Below are positions 42,466 through 51,670 of a stretch of DNA of 64,000 nucleotides, in pieces. A program made the translations under genes and the position numbers. Within the stretch, counting starts at the first letter, position 1. Each line of letters starts with the position of its first letter. The notes under the pieces were generated by a model. That model was not told the DNA's origin, did not search any database, and was given only the letters and a program-made list of their open reading frames with translations. The stretch comes from Cellulophaga sp. HaHaR_3_176 (GTDB lineage: Bacteria; Bacteroidota; Bacteroidia; Flavobacteriales; Flavobacteriaceae), in NCBI RefSeq assembly GCF_019021925.1, contig NZ_CP058990.1, positions 2,816,001 to 2,880,000 on the forward strand, read 5' to 3'.

Positions 42466-43503
42466 CTAAAAATTAAACGTCTTTATAAAATCTGCGATCA
42501 AAACTGGAACAGGATATTTACCTAAATCTTCTACTGGAATTCCGTTTAAAATTTCTCCTTCACTGCTCACTATCCAAAAAGTAGTATACAAATGCTGATG
42601 CGACAATTTATGTACGACCTTATCTGAATTATGCTTAACTAAATCAACACTTTCATCTATATCTATAAATTGGCTCAACTTAGATAAAATAATATTTTCA
42701 TCTATCTCGTTTTCAGCTTCCACAAGCGGAAATTCATATAAATTTTGCCAAATACCCTTACCTATCCTTTTCTGTAAATATGTTTCGTTATTATTATTTA
42801 CAATAACAAGGTAATTAAAATACCTGATTTTAACTTTAATCTTTTTTAATTTAACGGGTAGCTCACCTATTCTATTGTCTTTATAAGAAACACAATTATT
42901 TTTTAAAGGACAAACTGAGCAATTAGGGCTTTTAGGAGTACACTGTATAGCTCCAAACTCCATTATACCCTGATTATAATCTCTTATATCATCAGAGTCC
43001 ATTACTTTTCGAGCTAAATCTTTAAAGTGCTTAACACCCTCAGTACTATTAATAGGTAAAGCTATTCCAAAAAATCTTGACAATACCCTATATACATTTC
43101 CATCAACAACTGGTTCTGGTAAATTGAAACTAATAGATGCTATAGCACTCGCTGTATAATCACCAACCCCTTTTAACTTTAAAAGCTCTTTATAAGTATT
43201 AGGAAAAACGCCATTATAAGTATCAGAAACAATTTTTGCTGTTGCATGTAGGTTTCGAGCACGTGAATAATACCCTAAACCTTGCCAAAGTTTTAAAACC
43301 TCTTCTTCACTTGCCGACGCTAAATCTTGAATAGTTGGAAAATTTTTTACAAATTTCAAATAATAAGGAGTACCTTGAGCTACTCTAGTCTGCTGTAACA
43401 TGATTTCAGACAACCAAATATTATAAGGGTTTGTCGTATTTCGCCAAGGAAGATTCCTTTTGTTTTCAGCGTACCAGAGAAGAATTTGTTTCGAAAAAAT
43501 CAT
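42466..43503 (-). CDS. mutY: A/G-specific adenine glycosylase MutY
   Basis: A 345-residue MutY that removes A opposite 8-oxoG. It has the catalytic Glu33 in WLSEIMLQQTR, the helix-hairpin-helix LKGVGDYTASAIASI followed by the catalytic Asp in VVDGNVYRVLSRFF, the [4Fe-4S] ligands C-x6-C-x2-C-x5-C (CTPKSPNCSVCPLKNNC) and a C-terminal NUDIX-like domain for 8-oxoG recognition. Complete. First gene of the mutY-ssb-gldE-gldD unit. Confidence 0.96.
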   Translation of the reverse strand: MIFSKQILLWYAENKRNLPWRNTTNPYNIWLSEIMLQQTRVAQGTPYYLKFVKNFPTIQDLASASEEEVLKLWQGLGYYSRARNLHATAKIVSDTYNGVFPNTYKELLKLKGVGDYTASAIASISFNLPEPVVDGNVYRVLSRFFGIALPINSTEGVKHFKDLARKVMDSDDIRDYNQGIMEFGAIQCTPKSPNCSVCPLKNNCVSYKDNRIGELPVKLKKIKVKIRYFNYLVIVNNNNETYLQKRIGKGIWQNLYEFPLVEAENEIDENIILSKLSQFIDIDESVDLVKHNSDKVVHKLSHQHLYTTFWIVSSEGEILNGIPVEDLGKYPVPVLIADFIKTFNF

Positions 43504-43584
43504 TTATAAAAAGCTAAGCATCAAAAGTAATAGTTTATATACTTAAAATTAAGTTCTTTAGAGTGAACATTGAATTTTAATTTA

Positions 43585-43592
43585 TATATTTG
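43585..43592 (+). promoter_or_regulatory. -7 box (TATATTTG) of HU gene
   Basis: TATATTTG followed by C fits the -7 consensus and lies 38 bases before the HU start codon. An upstream TTG is only 12 bases away, so the -33 element is unclear. Confidence 0.55.
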
Positions 43593-43629
43593 CATCCCGA
43601 AAAAAACATAGATAAAGCTATTACAGAAA

Positions 43630-43920
43630 ATGACGAAAGCGGATATTGTAACGAGAATCTCAGAAAAACTGGGAATTGAAAAAGGAGATGTACAGGCAAC
43701 TGTTGAATCTTTTATGGAAGAAGTGAAATATTCATTGGAAAATGGAGACAATGTATATTTAAGAGGTTTTGGTAGTTTTATCATCAAAACTAGAGCTGAA
43801 AAAACAGGTAGAAATATTTCAAAAAATACTACCATTAAAATACCTGCTCATAATATTCCTTCTTTTAAACCAGCAAAGGTTTTTGTAGAAAGTGTAAAGA
43901 GCAATGTTGAAGTAAAATAA
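43630..43920 (+). CDS. HU-family DNA-binding protein
   Basis: A 96-residue HU/IHF protein: MTKADIVTRISEKLGIEKGD, VYLRGFGSFIIKTRAEKTGRN (the DNA-binding arm with NISKNTTIKIPAHNIPSF) and PAKVFVESV. It compacts and bends DNA. The sequence is complete. A small basic protein gene follows within 31 bases, likely on the same transcript, ending at the terminator at 44031. Confidence 0.95.
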   Translation: MTKADIVTRISEKLGIEKGDVQATVESFMEEVKYSLENGDNVYLRGFGSFIIKTRAEKTGRNISKNTTIKIPAHNIPSFKPAKVFVESVKSNVEVK

Positions 43921-43950
43921 AAAAATTATTAATCTTAAAAGTATATTTTT

Positions 43951-44040
43951 ATGCCAAGTGGTAAGAAGAGAAAAAGACATAAGGTAGCTACACATAAGCG
44001 CAAGAAGCGTAGAAGAGCTAACCGTCACAAGAAAAAGTAG
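43951..44040 (+). CDS. 29-residue basic protein, AURKAIP1/COX24-like
   Basis: An ATG at 43951 opens a 29-codon gene beginning MPSGKKRKRHKVATHKRKKR and ending in a second Arg/Lys/His cluster with a poly-Lys tail. Its KRKRHK...HKRKKR pattern resembles the COX24/AURKAIP1 domain of mitochondrial ribosomal protein mS38. Tiny homologues of this kind are annotated across Bacteroidota. Position between HU and ribonuclease G and the extreme charge suggest an RNA-binding or ribosome-associated role. The gene is easily missed by gene finders. Its stop codon is inside the terminator stem. Confidence 0.8.
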   Translation: MPSGKKRKRHKVATHKRKKRRRANRHKKK

Positions 44041-44064
44041 TTGTTTCAACTACTTTTTCGTTTT
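44031..44064 (+). terminator. Terminator overlapping the small basic-protein stop
   Basis: Stem GAAAAAGTAGTTG/CAACTACTTTTTC with a TTT loop and a following T-rich run. The 5' arm contains the last two Lys codons and the TAG stop of the preceding gene. Confidence 0.85.
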
Positions 44065-44207
44065 AATACGTTCATTGACATAGAAATTCTGAAAAGAATT
44101 TCATCAGGTTTACAAAAAAAACACAAACCTGTTAGACAAAATTGTTTAACCATTTATTTTTTAAATTGACTTTCAAAAAAAGTTGTATTTAAATAAATAG
44201 AGAAAAA

Positions 44208-45767
44208 TTGATTCAGGTGAATAGAGAATTAATCGTAAGATCTAGTTCCGAAACCGTCGATTTTGCCTTATTAAAAGATGGGAAATTAACTGAGTTACAA
44301 AAAGTAGAAGACAGTAATAATTTTTCTGTTGGTGATGTTTTCATTGCCAAAGTCAGAAAACCAGTTACTGGATTAAATGCTGCTTTTGTAAACGTGGGTT
44401 ACGAAAAAGATGCTTTTTTGCATTACCACGATTTAGGACCTCAGTTAGCTACCATGCTAAAATTCATAAAGCAAGCAAGCACAGGAAAATTAAAAGATTA
44501 TTCCTTAAAAGACTTCCCGTTTGAAAATGATATTAATAAAGATGGTGTAATTACAGATGTAATTAAAGCAAACCAATCTTTATTAGTGCAAATTGTTAAA
44601 GAACCTATCTCAACAAAAGGACCAAGAATAAGCTCAGAATTATCAATTGCTGGGCGTTACTTAGTTATGGTTCCATTTTCTGATCGTGTTTCTGTTTCTC
44701 AAAAGATAGAAAGTACAGAAGAAAAAGATAGGCTTAAAAGACTTGTAAAAAGCATAAAACCAAAGGGATTTGGTGTTATTATAAGAACAGTTGCAGAAGG
44801 CAAAAAAGTCGCAGAACTCGACAAAGATCTACAAAACTTACTGGCAAAATGGTCAGTAATGTGTAAAAAATTATACAAAGCTCCGCATCCATCAAAAGTT
44901 CTAGTAGAACTAAACAGAGCATCATCTATACTAAGAGATGTCTTTAATGATTCCTTTACAGGTATTCATGTTGATGACGAAGTGCTTTATGAACAAGTAA
45001 AAGATTACGTAGCTGAAATAGCTCCAGAAAAAGAATCGATTGTTAAATTGTATAGTGACAATACCGTTCCAATTTTTGAAAAATTTGGAATAGAGCGTCA
45101 AATTAAAACCTCTTTTGGTCGTACCGCTGCAATGAGCAAAGGTGCATACCTAATCATTGAACATACTGAAGCGTTACATGTTGTAGATGTTAACAGTGGA
45201 AACAGATCTAACAAAGCAAAAAACCAAGAAGACACTGCTTTAGAAGTAAACTTATTGGCCGCTTCTGAAATAGCTAGGCAACTTCGCCTACGTGATATGG
45301 GCGGGATTATTGTTGTAGATTTTATCGACATGACCAAAGGCGAGAATAGGAAAAAACTATTTGATCATCTTAGAGATGAAATGAAAGACGACAGAGCAAA
45401 ACATAAAATTTTGCCTCCTAGTAAGTTTGGCCTTATACAAATTACAAGACAAAGGGTTAGACCCGAAATGAATATTAAAACAACTGAAGAAGACCCTAAC
45501 CAAAAAGGTCAAGAGGTAGAAGCTCCAATTGTTTTAATAGATAAAATTAATGCCGATCTTGAGAAATTACTCAACGGACCAGCAAAGGATAATGGAATTA
45601 CATTAAACATTCATCCATTTATCGCTGCTTACATTACAAAAGGTTTTCCATCATTACGCTCTAAATGGTTTTTAGAACACAAAAAATGGATTAAAATACA
45701 ACCTAGAGATGCATATACATATCTCGAATACCGTTTTAAAAATAAAGACGGAAAAACCATATACTAA
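44208..45767 (+). CDS. rng: Ribonuclease G/E family endoribonuclease
   Basis: A 519-residue RNase E/G. It has an S1-type RNA-binding region (VGDVFIAKVRKPVTGLNAAFVNVGYEKDAFLHY), the catalytic segment with VVDVNSGN (Asp ligand of Mg) and DFIDM (second catalytic Asp), and no C-terminal degradosome scaffold, as expected for RNase G-type proteins. It processes rRNA and mRNA. The start is TTG at 44208; a GTG at 44217 fits the usual family N-terminus (NRELIVRSSSE) equally well. Confidence 0.92.
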   Translation: MIQVNRELIVRSSSETVDFALLKDGKLTELQKVEDSNNFSVGDVFIAKVRKPVTGLNAAFVNVGYEKDAFLHYHDLGPQLATMLKFIKQASTGKLKDYSLKDFPFENDINKDGVITDVIKANQSLLVQIVKEPISTKGPRISSELSIAGRYLVMVPFSDRVSVSQKIESTEEKDRLKRLVKSIKPKGFGVIIRTVAEGKKVAELDKDLQNLLAKWSVMCKKLYKAPHPSKVLVELNRASSILRDVFNDSFTGIHVDDEVLYEQVKDYVAEIAPEKESIVKLYSDNTVPIFEKFGIERQIKTSFGRTAAMSKGAYLIIEHTEALHVVDVNSGNRSNKAKNQEDTALEVNLLAASEIARQLRLRDMGGIIVVDFIDMTKGENRKKLFDHLRDEMKDDRAKHKILPPSKFGLIQITRQRVRPEMNIKTTEEDPNQKGQEVEAPIVLIDKINADLEKLLNGPAKDNGITLNIHPFIAAYITKGFPSLRSKWFLEHKKWIKIQPRDAYTYLEYRFKNKDGKTIY

Positions 45768-45770
45768 TAC

Positions 45771-45803
45771 AAAAGCGATCTCAGCAATGAGGTCGCTTTT
45801 TTT
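45771..45803 (+). terminator. Terminator after rng
   Basis: Stem AAAAGCGA-CTC/GAG-TCGCTTTT (one mismatch) followed by TTTGTTTT, directly after the rng stop. Confidence 0.85.
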
Positions 45804-45865
45804 GTTTTACACAAACTTGTTTTAGTACCTTTATTTTAAACTACAAATAGTATCGGATTTACAAC

Positions 45866-46342
45866 ATGTACAAACCTCAACCTTCATACACCATTAACGA
45901 AGCAACAAAAAAAATTGAGTATTTTTGTGCATATCAAGATCGTTGCCATAAAGAAGTTTCTCAAAAACTAAAAGAAATGGGAATGATTCCGATTGCCATT
46001 GACACAATCTTAAACACTTTAATTCAAGAAAATTATTTAAACGAAGAACGTTTTGCAAAAAGTTTTGCGCGTGGTAAATTTAGAATTAAAAAGTGGGGAA
46101 AAAGGCGCATTATAAATGAGCTAAAACAACGCGAAATTTCTAAATACAACATAAACACTGCTCTTAAAGAAATTGATGCAGACGACTACCTAAACACGTT
46201 GCATGCCCTAGCAGTTAAAAGAACTGAAGCTATCAAAGAAACTAACATTCAAAAGAAAAGAAAAAAACTAGCAGACTATTTATTATATCGTGGATGGGAG
46301 TCTAACTTAGTTTATGAAAAAATTACGGAGTTAATTAAATAA
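45866..46342 (+). CDS. recX: Regulatory protein RecX
   Basis: A 158-residue RecX-family protein that modulates RecA filaments. Its three helical repeats are visible: YFCAYQDRCHKEVSQKL, YLNEERFAKSFARGKFRIKKWGKRRI and KKLADYLLYRGWESNLVYE. Length is normal. recA is not in the window, so it is separated from its partner. It ends at a bidirectional terminator. Confidence 0.9.
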   Translation: MYKPQPSYTINEATKKIEYFCAYQDRCHKEVSQKLKEMGMIPIAIDTILNTLIQENYLNEERFAKSFARGKFRIKKWGKRRIINELKQREISKYNINTALKEIDADDYLNTLHALAVKRTEAIKETNIQKKRKKLADYLLYRGWESNLVYEKITELIK

Positions 46343-46375
46343 AAAAGGCGATTGTAAAACAATCGCCTTTTTTAT
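46341..46375. terminator. Bidirectional terminator between recX and OMP gene
   Basis: Perfect stem AAAAAAGGCGATTGT/ACAATCGCCTTTTTT. It begins inside the recX stop codon and ends about 20 bases from the convergent OMP stop. Confidence 0.88.
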
Positions 46376-46394
46376 TTAACCGAATAACATTCTA

Positions 46395-46889
46395 CTACAA
46401 GTTAAAAGTAGCTCCAAAACTGAATACAAATTGATTATGTAATTTCTCAGCAGGTGTTAAATTTTCTGTTTTATATTTTGCAAAAGGTGTTGATGCCTCA
46501 ATAAACAAACCAAAACCATCAGTAAAAAAATAACGCCCACCTAAATGACCACCAAAATTTTTAAGACCTAAGTTCAATCCAGGGTAAATATCTACATTAT
46601 CCCCTAATTGAAATACATTACCAAGGTTTGCATTAAAACGAGCTTTTAAATCTACTCTATCTCCAAAATCAGCCCCTAACTCTTTATCTATTCCTAAAAC
46701 ATAAGAAGAAGAAAGACCTAAAGAAAAATTCTCTCCCATACCATAATCATAAACAACTACGATACCTGTTCCATTTTTCTGAAAATTTGCTCCTATCTGA
46801 AATTTAGAATCTTCTTTACCCTCAAAAGCTTGAGCATTTACAAAAGACACACCTAAAATCATTGTTAAGGCAACTATAACTTTTTTCAT
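46395..46889 (-). CDS. Small outer-membrane beta-barrel protein
   Basis: A 164-residue protein with a signal peptide (MKKVIVALTMILGVSFVNAQ). The mature part is a set of about eight amphipathic strands (FQIGANFQKNGTGIVVVYDY, FSLGLSSSYVLG, NLGLKNFGGHLGGRYFF) ending FSFGATFNL, typical of OmpA/OmpW-like 8-strand barrels. No ligand or partner can be inferred. It appears monocistronic. Confidence 0.7.
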   Translation of the reverse strand: MKKVIVALTMILGVSFVNAQAFEGKEDSKFQIGANFQKNGTGIVVVYDYGMGENFSLGLSSSYVLGIDKELGADFGDRVDLKARFNANLGNVFQLGDNVDIYPGLNLGLKNFGGHLGGRYFFTDGFGLFIEASTPFAKYKTENLTPAEKLHNQFVFSFGATFNL

Positions 46890-46957
46890 AACTATTTTAA
46901 TAATATAATTAATACTTTTATTAAGCTGGCAAAGATATCCATTCTAGTTTAATTGCC

Positions 46958-47815
46958 CTATTTAGCCAGACTATTTGTTCTGTTAATTGCTTTTCTATTT
47001 TTCTTATCAATCCACTTCTGCCCATAAAGCCTCCTCATTATATTATCATAATATCGCATAAATATTAGATTATAAACTGCTTTACTTAAATTTTTAGGAT
47101 TGCGTGCCAATGCTCTTAAACTCATTGAAAAACCTGGAGTTATATATTTCATATAATGCCAATAACCTTCTGGCATATATAAAACCTCACCATGTTTTAA
47201 AAAAGTTTTGTGCCCTGATGCACTTTTTAATGCTGGCCATTTTTTAAAATCAGGGTTAGAGAAATCTATACTCTCATGAGTAATCAATGAATACGGTACC
47301 TTGTAAAGATGTTTGTTCTGAGATTGATCAAAAAGTATAATTTCTTTTTTCCCTTGAAAATGAAAATGGAATATGTTTGCTAAATCAATATCATAATGCA
47401 TAAAGGTATATGAATCTTGCCCTCCAAAAAACATCATAGGTAAGCCCTTTAGCATTTTCAAACCAAAATCAGGATAATTAAAATCATCTTGCAATTGAGG
47501 AACTTCTTTTAAAATATTCCACAAGAAAATACGAAATTTTGTAGGTCCTTTTTTTAATAAATCGACATATTCAGACATTTTCATCTTAGCATGCGCCTCG
47601 TTAAAGCCATCTTCATGACTAACGGGTCGATCATCATACAAGGGGACTATTTTTTCACCCGCAACCGATTTAATATAATCGAGATTCCATTTTTCATATG
47701 CAGGCCAATCTTCTATAAATCTCTCAATAACCACAGGCTTTTGAGGCTTAAAATATAGATTAATAAAGTCTTCTTTAGTAATATCTTTTACTCTAGGTAT
47801 TTCTTGTAAATTCAA
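46958..47815 (-). CDS. Cupin-like (JmjC-type) dioxygenase
   Basis: A 285-residue protein of the Cupin_8/JmjC-like family. It starts IPRVKDITKEDFINLYFKPQKPVVI (family entry motif) and has the iron ligands in FMHYDIDLANIFHFHFQGKKEI (HxD) with the distal His in LYMPEGYWHYMKY. Such enzymes are Fe(II)/2-oxoglutarate hydroxylases, often acting on proteins or tRNA. Substrate unknown. It lies about 110 bases after bioB, with no evidence for a role in biotin synthesis. Confidence 0.82.
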   Translation of the reverse strand: MNLQEIPRVKDITKEDFINLYFKPQKPVVIERFIEDWPAYEKWNLDYIKSVAGEKIVPLYDDRPVSHEDGFNEAHAKMKMSEYVDLLKKGPTKFRIFLWNILKEVPQLQDDFNYPDFGLKMLKGLPMMFFGGQDSYTFMHYDIDLANIFHFHFQGKKEIILFDQSQNKHLYKVPYSLITHESIDFSNPDFKKWPALKSASGHKTFLKHGEVLYMPEGYWHYMKYITPGFSMSLRALARNPKNLSKAVYNLIFMRYYDNIMRRLYGQKWIDKKNRKAINRTNSLAK

Positions 47816-47925
47816 TGATAAAACAATTTTAAAATAATATTAAATTTAAAAATCCTCTCGACTCTTAGCTTATTAAAATTATCATAAAAATGTCTGCTTA
47901 CTAAGTAAAGAATTTACCTTATCAC

Positions 47926-49014
47926 CTAAAGTTGAGTCTTTGATTTAGCCGCTTCGTTTCTTTCAATTTTATGACCAGGTCTAGACCATTTAGGTTTTTC
48001 ACCTAATGTCTGAAATTCTGAGTCTTGAGCTTCAACGGTTTTTGGTTGTGAAACTTTCGTGAATGGTTTTTGAGGGTTTAAACCTAATAATTCAAACATC
48101 TCCATATCTTGACTTACATCAGGGTTTGGAGTCGTTAAAAGTTTATCACCTGCAAAAATAGAATTAGCTCCTGCGAAAAAACACATCGCTTGGCCTTCTC
48201 TACTCATTTCAGTTCTACCAGCAGATAGTCGTACTTGTGTGTCTGGCATTACAATTCTCGTTGTAGCAACCATCCTAATCATATCCCAAATTGCAATAGG
48301 CTCAATATCTTCCATCGGAGTACCTTCTACAGCAACTAGTGCATTTATAGGCACTGACTCTGGTTGTGGGTTTAAAGAAGCTAAAGCAACTAACATACCC
48401 GCTCTATCTTCTAATTTTTCTCCCATTCCAATAATTCCACCACTACAAACAGTTACGTTTGTTTTACGAACATTGCTTATCGTATCTAAACGATCTTCAA
48501 AAGCTCTTGTTGAAATTACATCTTTATAATAATCTTCTGAAGTATCTAAATTATGATTATATGCATATAAACCAGCTTCTGCTAAACGTTTTGCTTGGTT
48601 TTCGGTAATCATACCTAATGTACAACAAACCTCCATATCAAGCTTGTTTATAGTACGTACCATTTCTAATACTTGATCAAACTCTGGTCCATCTTTAACA
48701 TTACGCCAAGCAGCACCCATACAAACTCTTGAACTACCAGATGCTTTTGCTCTAAGTGCTTGAGCTTTTACATGAGGCACAGTCATTAAATCGTTTCCTT
48801 TAACATCGGTATGGTAACGAGCGGCTTGAGGACAATACCCACAATCTTCAGGACAACCACCTGTTTTTATTGATAAAAGTGTAGATACCTGAACTGTGTT
48901 CGGATCATGATTTTTACGGTGTATTGTTGCCGCATCATACAATAACTCCATCATTGGTTTATTGTATATATCAAGTATTTCTTGTTTTGTCCAGTTGTGT
49001 TTTGTCTCGCTCAT
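47926..49014 (-). CDS. bioB: Biotin synthase
   Basis: BioB inserts sulfur into dethiobiotin. The 362-residue radical-SAM enzyme has the CxxxCxxC motif in GGCPEDCGYCPQAARYH and the downstream conserved Cys and Arg that bind the [2Fe-2S] cluster (VCMGAAWRN, CCTLGM, VRLSAGR). A TTG 24 bases upstream in frame lies within the -7 promoter box, so the ATG at 49014 is the start. It is separated from the ketosynthase gene by a terminator-like hairpin and has its own promoter. Confidence 0.96.
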   Translation of the reverse strand: MSETKHNWTKQEILDIYNKPMMELLYDAATIHRKNHDPNTVQVSTLLSIKTGGCPEDCGYCPQAARYHTDVKGNDLMTVPHVKAQALRAKASGSSRVCMGAAWRNVKDGPEFDQVLEMVRTINKLDMEVCCTLGMITENQAKRLAEAGLYAYNHNLDTSEDYYKDVISTRAFEDRLDTISNVRKTNVTVCSGGIIGMGEKLEDRAGMLVALASLNPQPESVPINALVAVEGTPMEDIEPIAIWDMIRMVATTRIVMPDTQVRLSAGRTEMSREGQAMCFFAGANSIFAGDKLLTTPNPDVSQDMEMFELLGLNPQKPFTKVSQPKTVEAQDSEFQTLGEKPKWSRPGHKIERNEAAKSKTQL

Positions 49015-49035
49015 GTGCTCAATTAAATCAAGTGT

Positions 49036-49067
49036 CAAAAATAGCCTTTTTGTAATTCAAATCCCAA
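49036..49067 (-). promoter_or_regulatory. bioB promoter (TTG-N21-TATTTTTG)
   Basis: Minus-strand TTG (49065-49067) and TATTTTTG (49036-49043) are 21 bases apart. The expected start site is about 15 bases before the bioB ATG. Confidence 0.6.
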
Positions 49068-49087
49068 TAAAGAAATTCTTGTTTATT

Positions 49088-49124
49088 AAAAAGCTCCTTC
49101 GAGAATAAATTCAAAAGAGCTTTT
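49088..49124 (-). terminator. Possible terminator/attenuator between ketosynthase gene and bioB
   Basis: Minus-strand stem AAAAGCTC/GAGCTTTT with a 20-base loop, followed by T then AATAAAC. The U-run is short, so read-through into bioB is plausible. Confidence 0.55.
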
Positions 49125-49147
49125 ACCTTTTTATTATCTTTCTTATA

Positions 49148-50302
49148 TTATTTTTTCAGCAATATGCTTACAGCATTACCACCAAATCCAACTGCATTTA
49201 CCAATACTCTTGAAATTTTATCAGGGTGCTTATCGTTTTTTATATAAGGTACATTAATTACTTTTTGGTGTTGTAGCATTAAAACCCCTAACTCTAAACT
49301 CAACATACCTGATGCACCAAAAGTATGACCTATCTTCCATTTATTTGTAGTACAAAATGGCTTCTTATTTTTAAATATTTTCTCTATTGCGTTAACTTCT
49401 GAAGAATCTCCTTTTTTTGTGCCAGGGGCATGCATTACAATTACATCAACATCATCAGGGCCTATAGTACCTAAAGCCATTTTCATGGAACGCTGAAAAC
49501 AAACTGCATCAGCAGAAATAGAGATATTATGTTCTAAAATTTCAGTAGCATAGCCTATGCCTTCAATTTCTGCTAAGCTATTTTCTGTTACTCCTTTTTC
49601 TAAACACACTACAGATGCACCTTCACCTAAAACCATAGAATTAAATTTTTTATCTAAATCTAAAGCTCGACAAGGATATTCTGTATTTTCTCTTGAATAA
49701 ATTTTCAATGCTTTTATTTGGGCAATTGTAAACGGTGTTAAAGGTGCCTCACTACCACCCACTAAAAACTTTTCTGCCATACCACCGCGCAACCACGCAA
49801 CTCCGTTTAATAAAGAGTGTAATGCTGTTGAACACGTTATTGAGTGTGACACTTCAGGACCTTTTGTTTGTAAATCGTGCGCTACCCATGAAGCTATATT
49901 ACCTAACGTTGTTGTTGGCGAAGCTAATGTTGTAGACACTCCATCTTTTATAAATTCTTCATGATATTTTTCAAACAAAGCAGTAGCCCCTCTTGAAGAT
50001 CCCATATTTATACCGAAATTATCACCTGCTTTCCAACCTGCGTTTTTTACAGCATTTCGAGAAGCAAATAATGCATACAAGACACTCTCATCTAAACTTT
50101 TATATTTAGCATCTGACTGCTGTAATTTTTTTATTTCCTTTTGTCCTTCACTAGTAAGTGCTCCTACCCAAACATCTTCATTATTAATGTTTCTCTTTTT
50201 CAAAAGAGTTTTATCTTTTTGGTATGCTTCCCATATCTCTTCTTGAGAAATTCCCAAAGGAGATATAGATGATATTGCAGTTATTGCTATTTTTTCAATC
50301 AA
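49148..50302 (-). CDS. Beta-ketoacyl synthase in biotin operon
   Basis: A 384-residue FabB/FabF-type condensing enzyme. The Cys-His-His triad is present: Cys157 in SHSITCSTALHSLL, the first His in IVMHAPGTKKGDSSE and the second in WKIGHTFGASGMLSLELG. The first His motif is MHAPGT rather than the usual AHGTGT. It lies 10 bases after bioA in the biotin operon, and no bioC/bioH is present in the window. A role in making the pimeloyl chain is an attractive inference. Confidence 0.85.
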   Translation of the reverse strand: MIEKIAITAISSISPLGISQEEIWEAYQKDKTLLKKRNINNEDVWVGALTSEGQKEIKKLQQSDAKYKSLDESVLYALFASRNAVKNAGWKAGDNFGINMGSSRGATALFEKYHEEFIKDGVSTTLASPTTTLGNIASWVAHDLQTKGPEVSHSITCSTALHSLLNGVAWLRGGMAEKFLVGGSEAPLTPFTIAQIKALKIYSRENTEYPCRALDLDKKFNSMVLGEGASVVCLEKGVTENSLAEIEGIGYATEILEHNISISADAVCFQRSMKMALGTIGPDDVDVIVMHAPGTKKGDSSEVNAIEKIFKNKKPFCTTNKWKIGHTFGASGMLSLELGVLMLQHQKVINVPYIKNDKHPDKISRVLVNAVGFGGNAVSILLKK

Positions 50303-50312
50303 AATCTTACTT

Positions 50313-51581
50313 CTAAATTAATTCCAAAACAGAACGTATACTATCATATATTTTCTGTAATTGTTGTTCTGTAATTACATAAGGTGCTGAAATATAAATG
50401 GTGCTTCCTAATGGGCGCAAAAATACTCCATCATCCATAAAATGCTTCATCAACTTATCTCTCAAACTTCCGTATCGTTCCATTTCAACATTTAAATCTA
50501 ACGCATATATAATACCCGTTTGCCTTGTTTGAAGCACTTTTGGGTGTTCTTTAATTTCTGCATTAAACTTTTTATGTGAAGCCATAATACGCTGTATATT
50601 ATCTTGAATTTCTTTCGATTTCAACAATTCTATACCTGCTAATGCAGCCGCACATGCTAATGGATTACCTGTATAGGTGTGACCATGAAATAAACCTTTA
50701 GAAATTTCACCGCTATAAAAAGCATCATACACATTTTGCGTACAACTTGTTGCCCCCATAGGCACCAAACCTGCAGTTAACGCTTTTGACATGCAAATAA
50801 CATCTGGTTTTGTAGTAATATAATCTGAAGCAAAATATTTTCCTGTTTTACCAAAACCTGTCATCACCTCGTCAGCAACAGTTATTACTCCGTACTTTTT
50901 TAGGAGTTTCAGAATTTCATTTAAACCATCAGCGTCATGCATTTGCATTGCTGCAGCTCCTTGTATTAAGGGCTCATATATAAAACCTGCTACATTATTA
51001 TTTTTCAACAGCTCTTCTAGCTGATCTAAGGTGTTTGATATATTTTCTTTTGTCGGAGGAGCTATACGCTCTACTTCAATAAAAAAATCTTCAAAAGGAC
51101 CATTATACACCGAAAGACCTGAAACTGACATTGCTCCAAACGTATCACCATGAAAAGCATCTTCAAAAGCTAATAAAACATTACGTTTTTCACCTCTATT
51201 AAAATGGTATTGCAAAGCCATTTTAATTCCGATTTCGGTAGATGTAGAACCATTATCAGAGAAAAATATTTTTTCTTGATTTTCAGGTAATATTTTTATT
51301 AATTCTTCTGATAATTTTACAGCAGGCTCATGTGTAAAACCACTAAAAACAATTTGATCTAATTGCTGCATTTGAGCTTGTACTCTACCTAAAATAAAAT
51401 CATTACAATGGCCATATACACTAGTATACCAAGATGATATACCATCGATATATTCTTTTCCTTCTTCATCTGTTAAAACACAACCTTTAGCTTTTGTTAT
51501 CGCCAACATGCTATCATGCAATTTATGCTGAGTTAAAGGATGCCAAATGTGTTTTTTATCTCTTTCTGAAATGTTTTTCAA
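50313..51581 (-). CDS. bioA: Adenosylmethionine-8-amino-7-oxononanoate aminotransferase
   Basis: BioA converts KAPA to DAPA with SAM as amino donor. The PLP fold-type I signature DEVMTGFGKTGKYFA, the Lys Schiff-base region CMSKALTAGLVPMGAT, and the N-terminal HIWHPLTQHK are all present. The open frame runs to a TTG at 51620. A near-consensus -7 box (CATCTTTG, 51618-51625) overlaps that site, so the TTG at 51581 (MKNISERDKKHIWHP, about 422 residues) is preferred. No ATG is available before the conserved region. Confidence 0.92.
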   Translation of the reverse strand: MKNISERDKKHIWHPLTQHKLHDSMLAITKAKGCVLTDEEGKEYIDGISSWYTSVYGHCNDFILGRVQAQMQQLDQIVFSGFTHEPAVKLSEELIKILPENQEKIFFSDNGSTSTEIGIKMALQYHFNRGEKRNVLLAFEDAFHGDTFGAMSVSGLSVYNGPFEDFFIEVERIAPPTKENISNTLDQLEELLKNNNVAGFIYEPLIQGAAAMQMHDADGLNEILKLLKKYGVITVADEVMTGFGKTGKYFASDYITTKPDVICMSKALTAGLVPMGATSCTQNVYDAFYSGEISKGLFHGHTYTGNPLACAAALAGIELLKSKEIQDNIQRIMASHKKFNAEIKEHPKVLQTRQTGIIYALDLNVEMERYGSLRDKLMKHFMDDGVFLRPLGSTIYISAPYVITEQQLQKIYDSIRSVLELI

Positions 51582-51670
51582 TTGTCGTATTTTTAAAAAA
51601 TCATTGTTAATACACTGCAAAGATGCTAATTAATATGCAACAATTACGACAAGATTAAAACTTAAAATGA

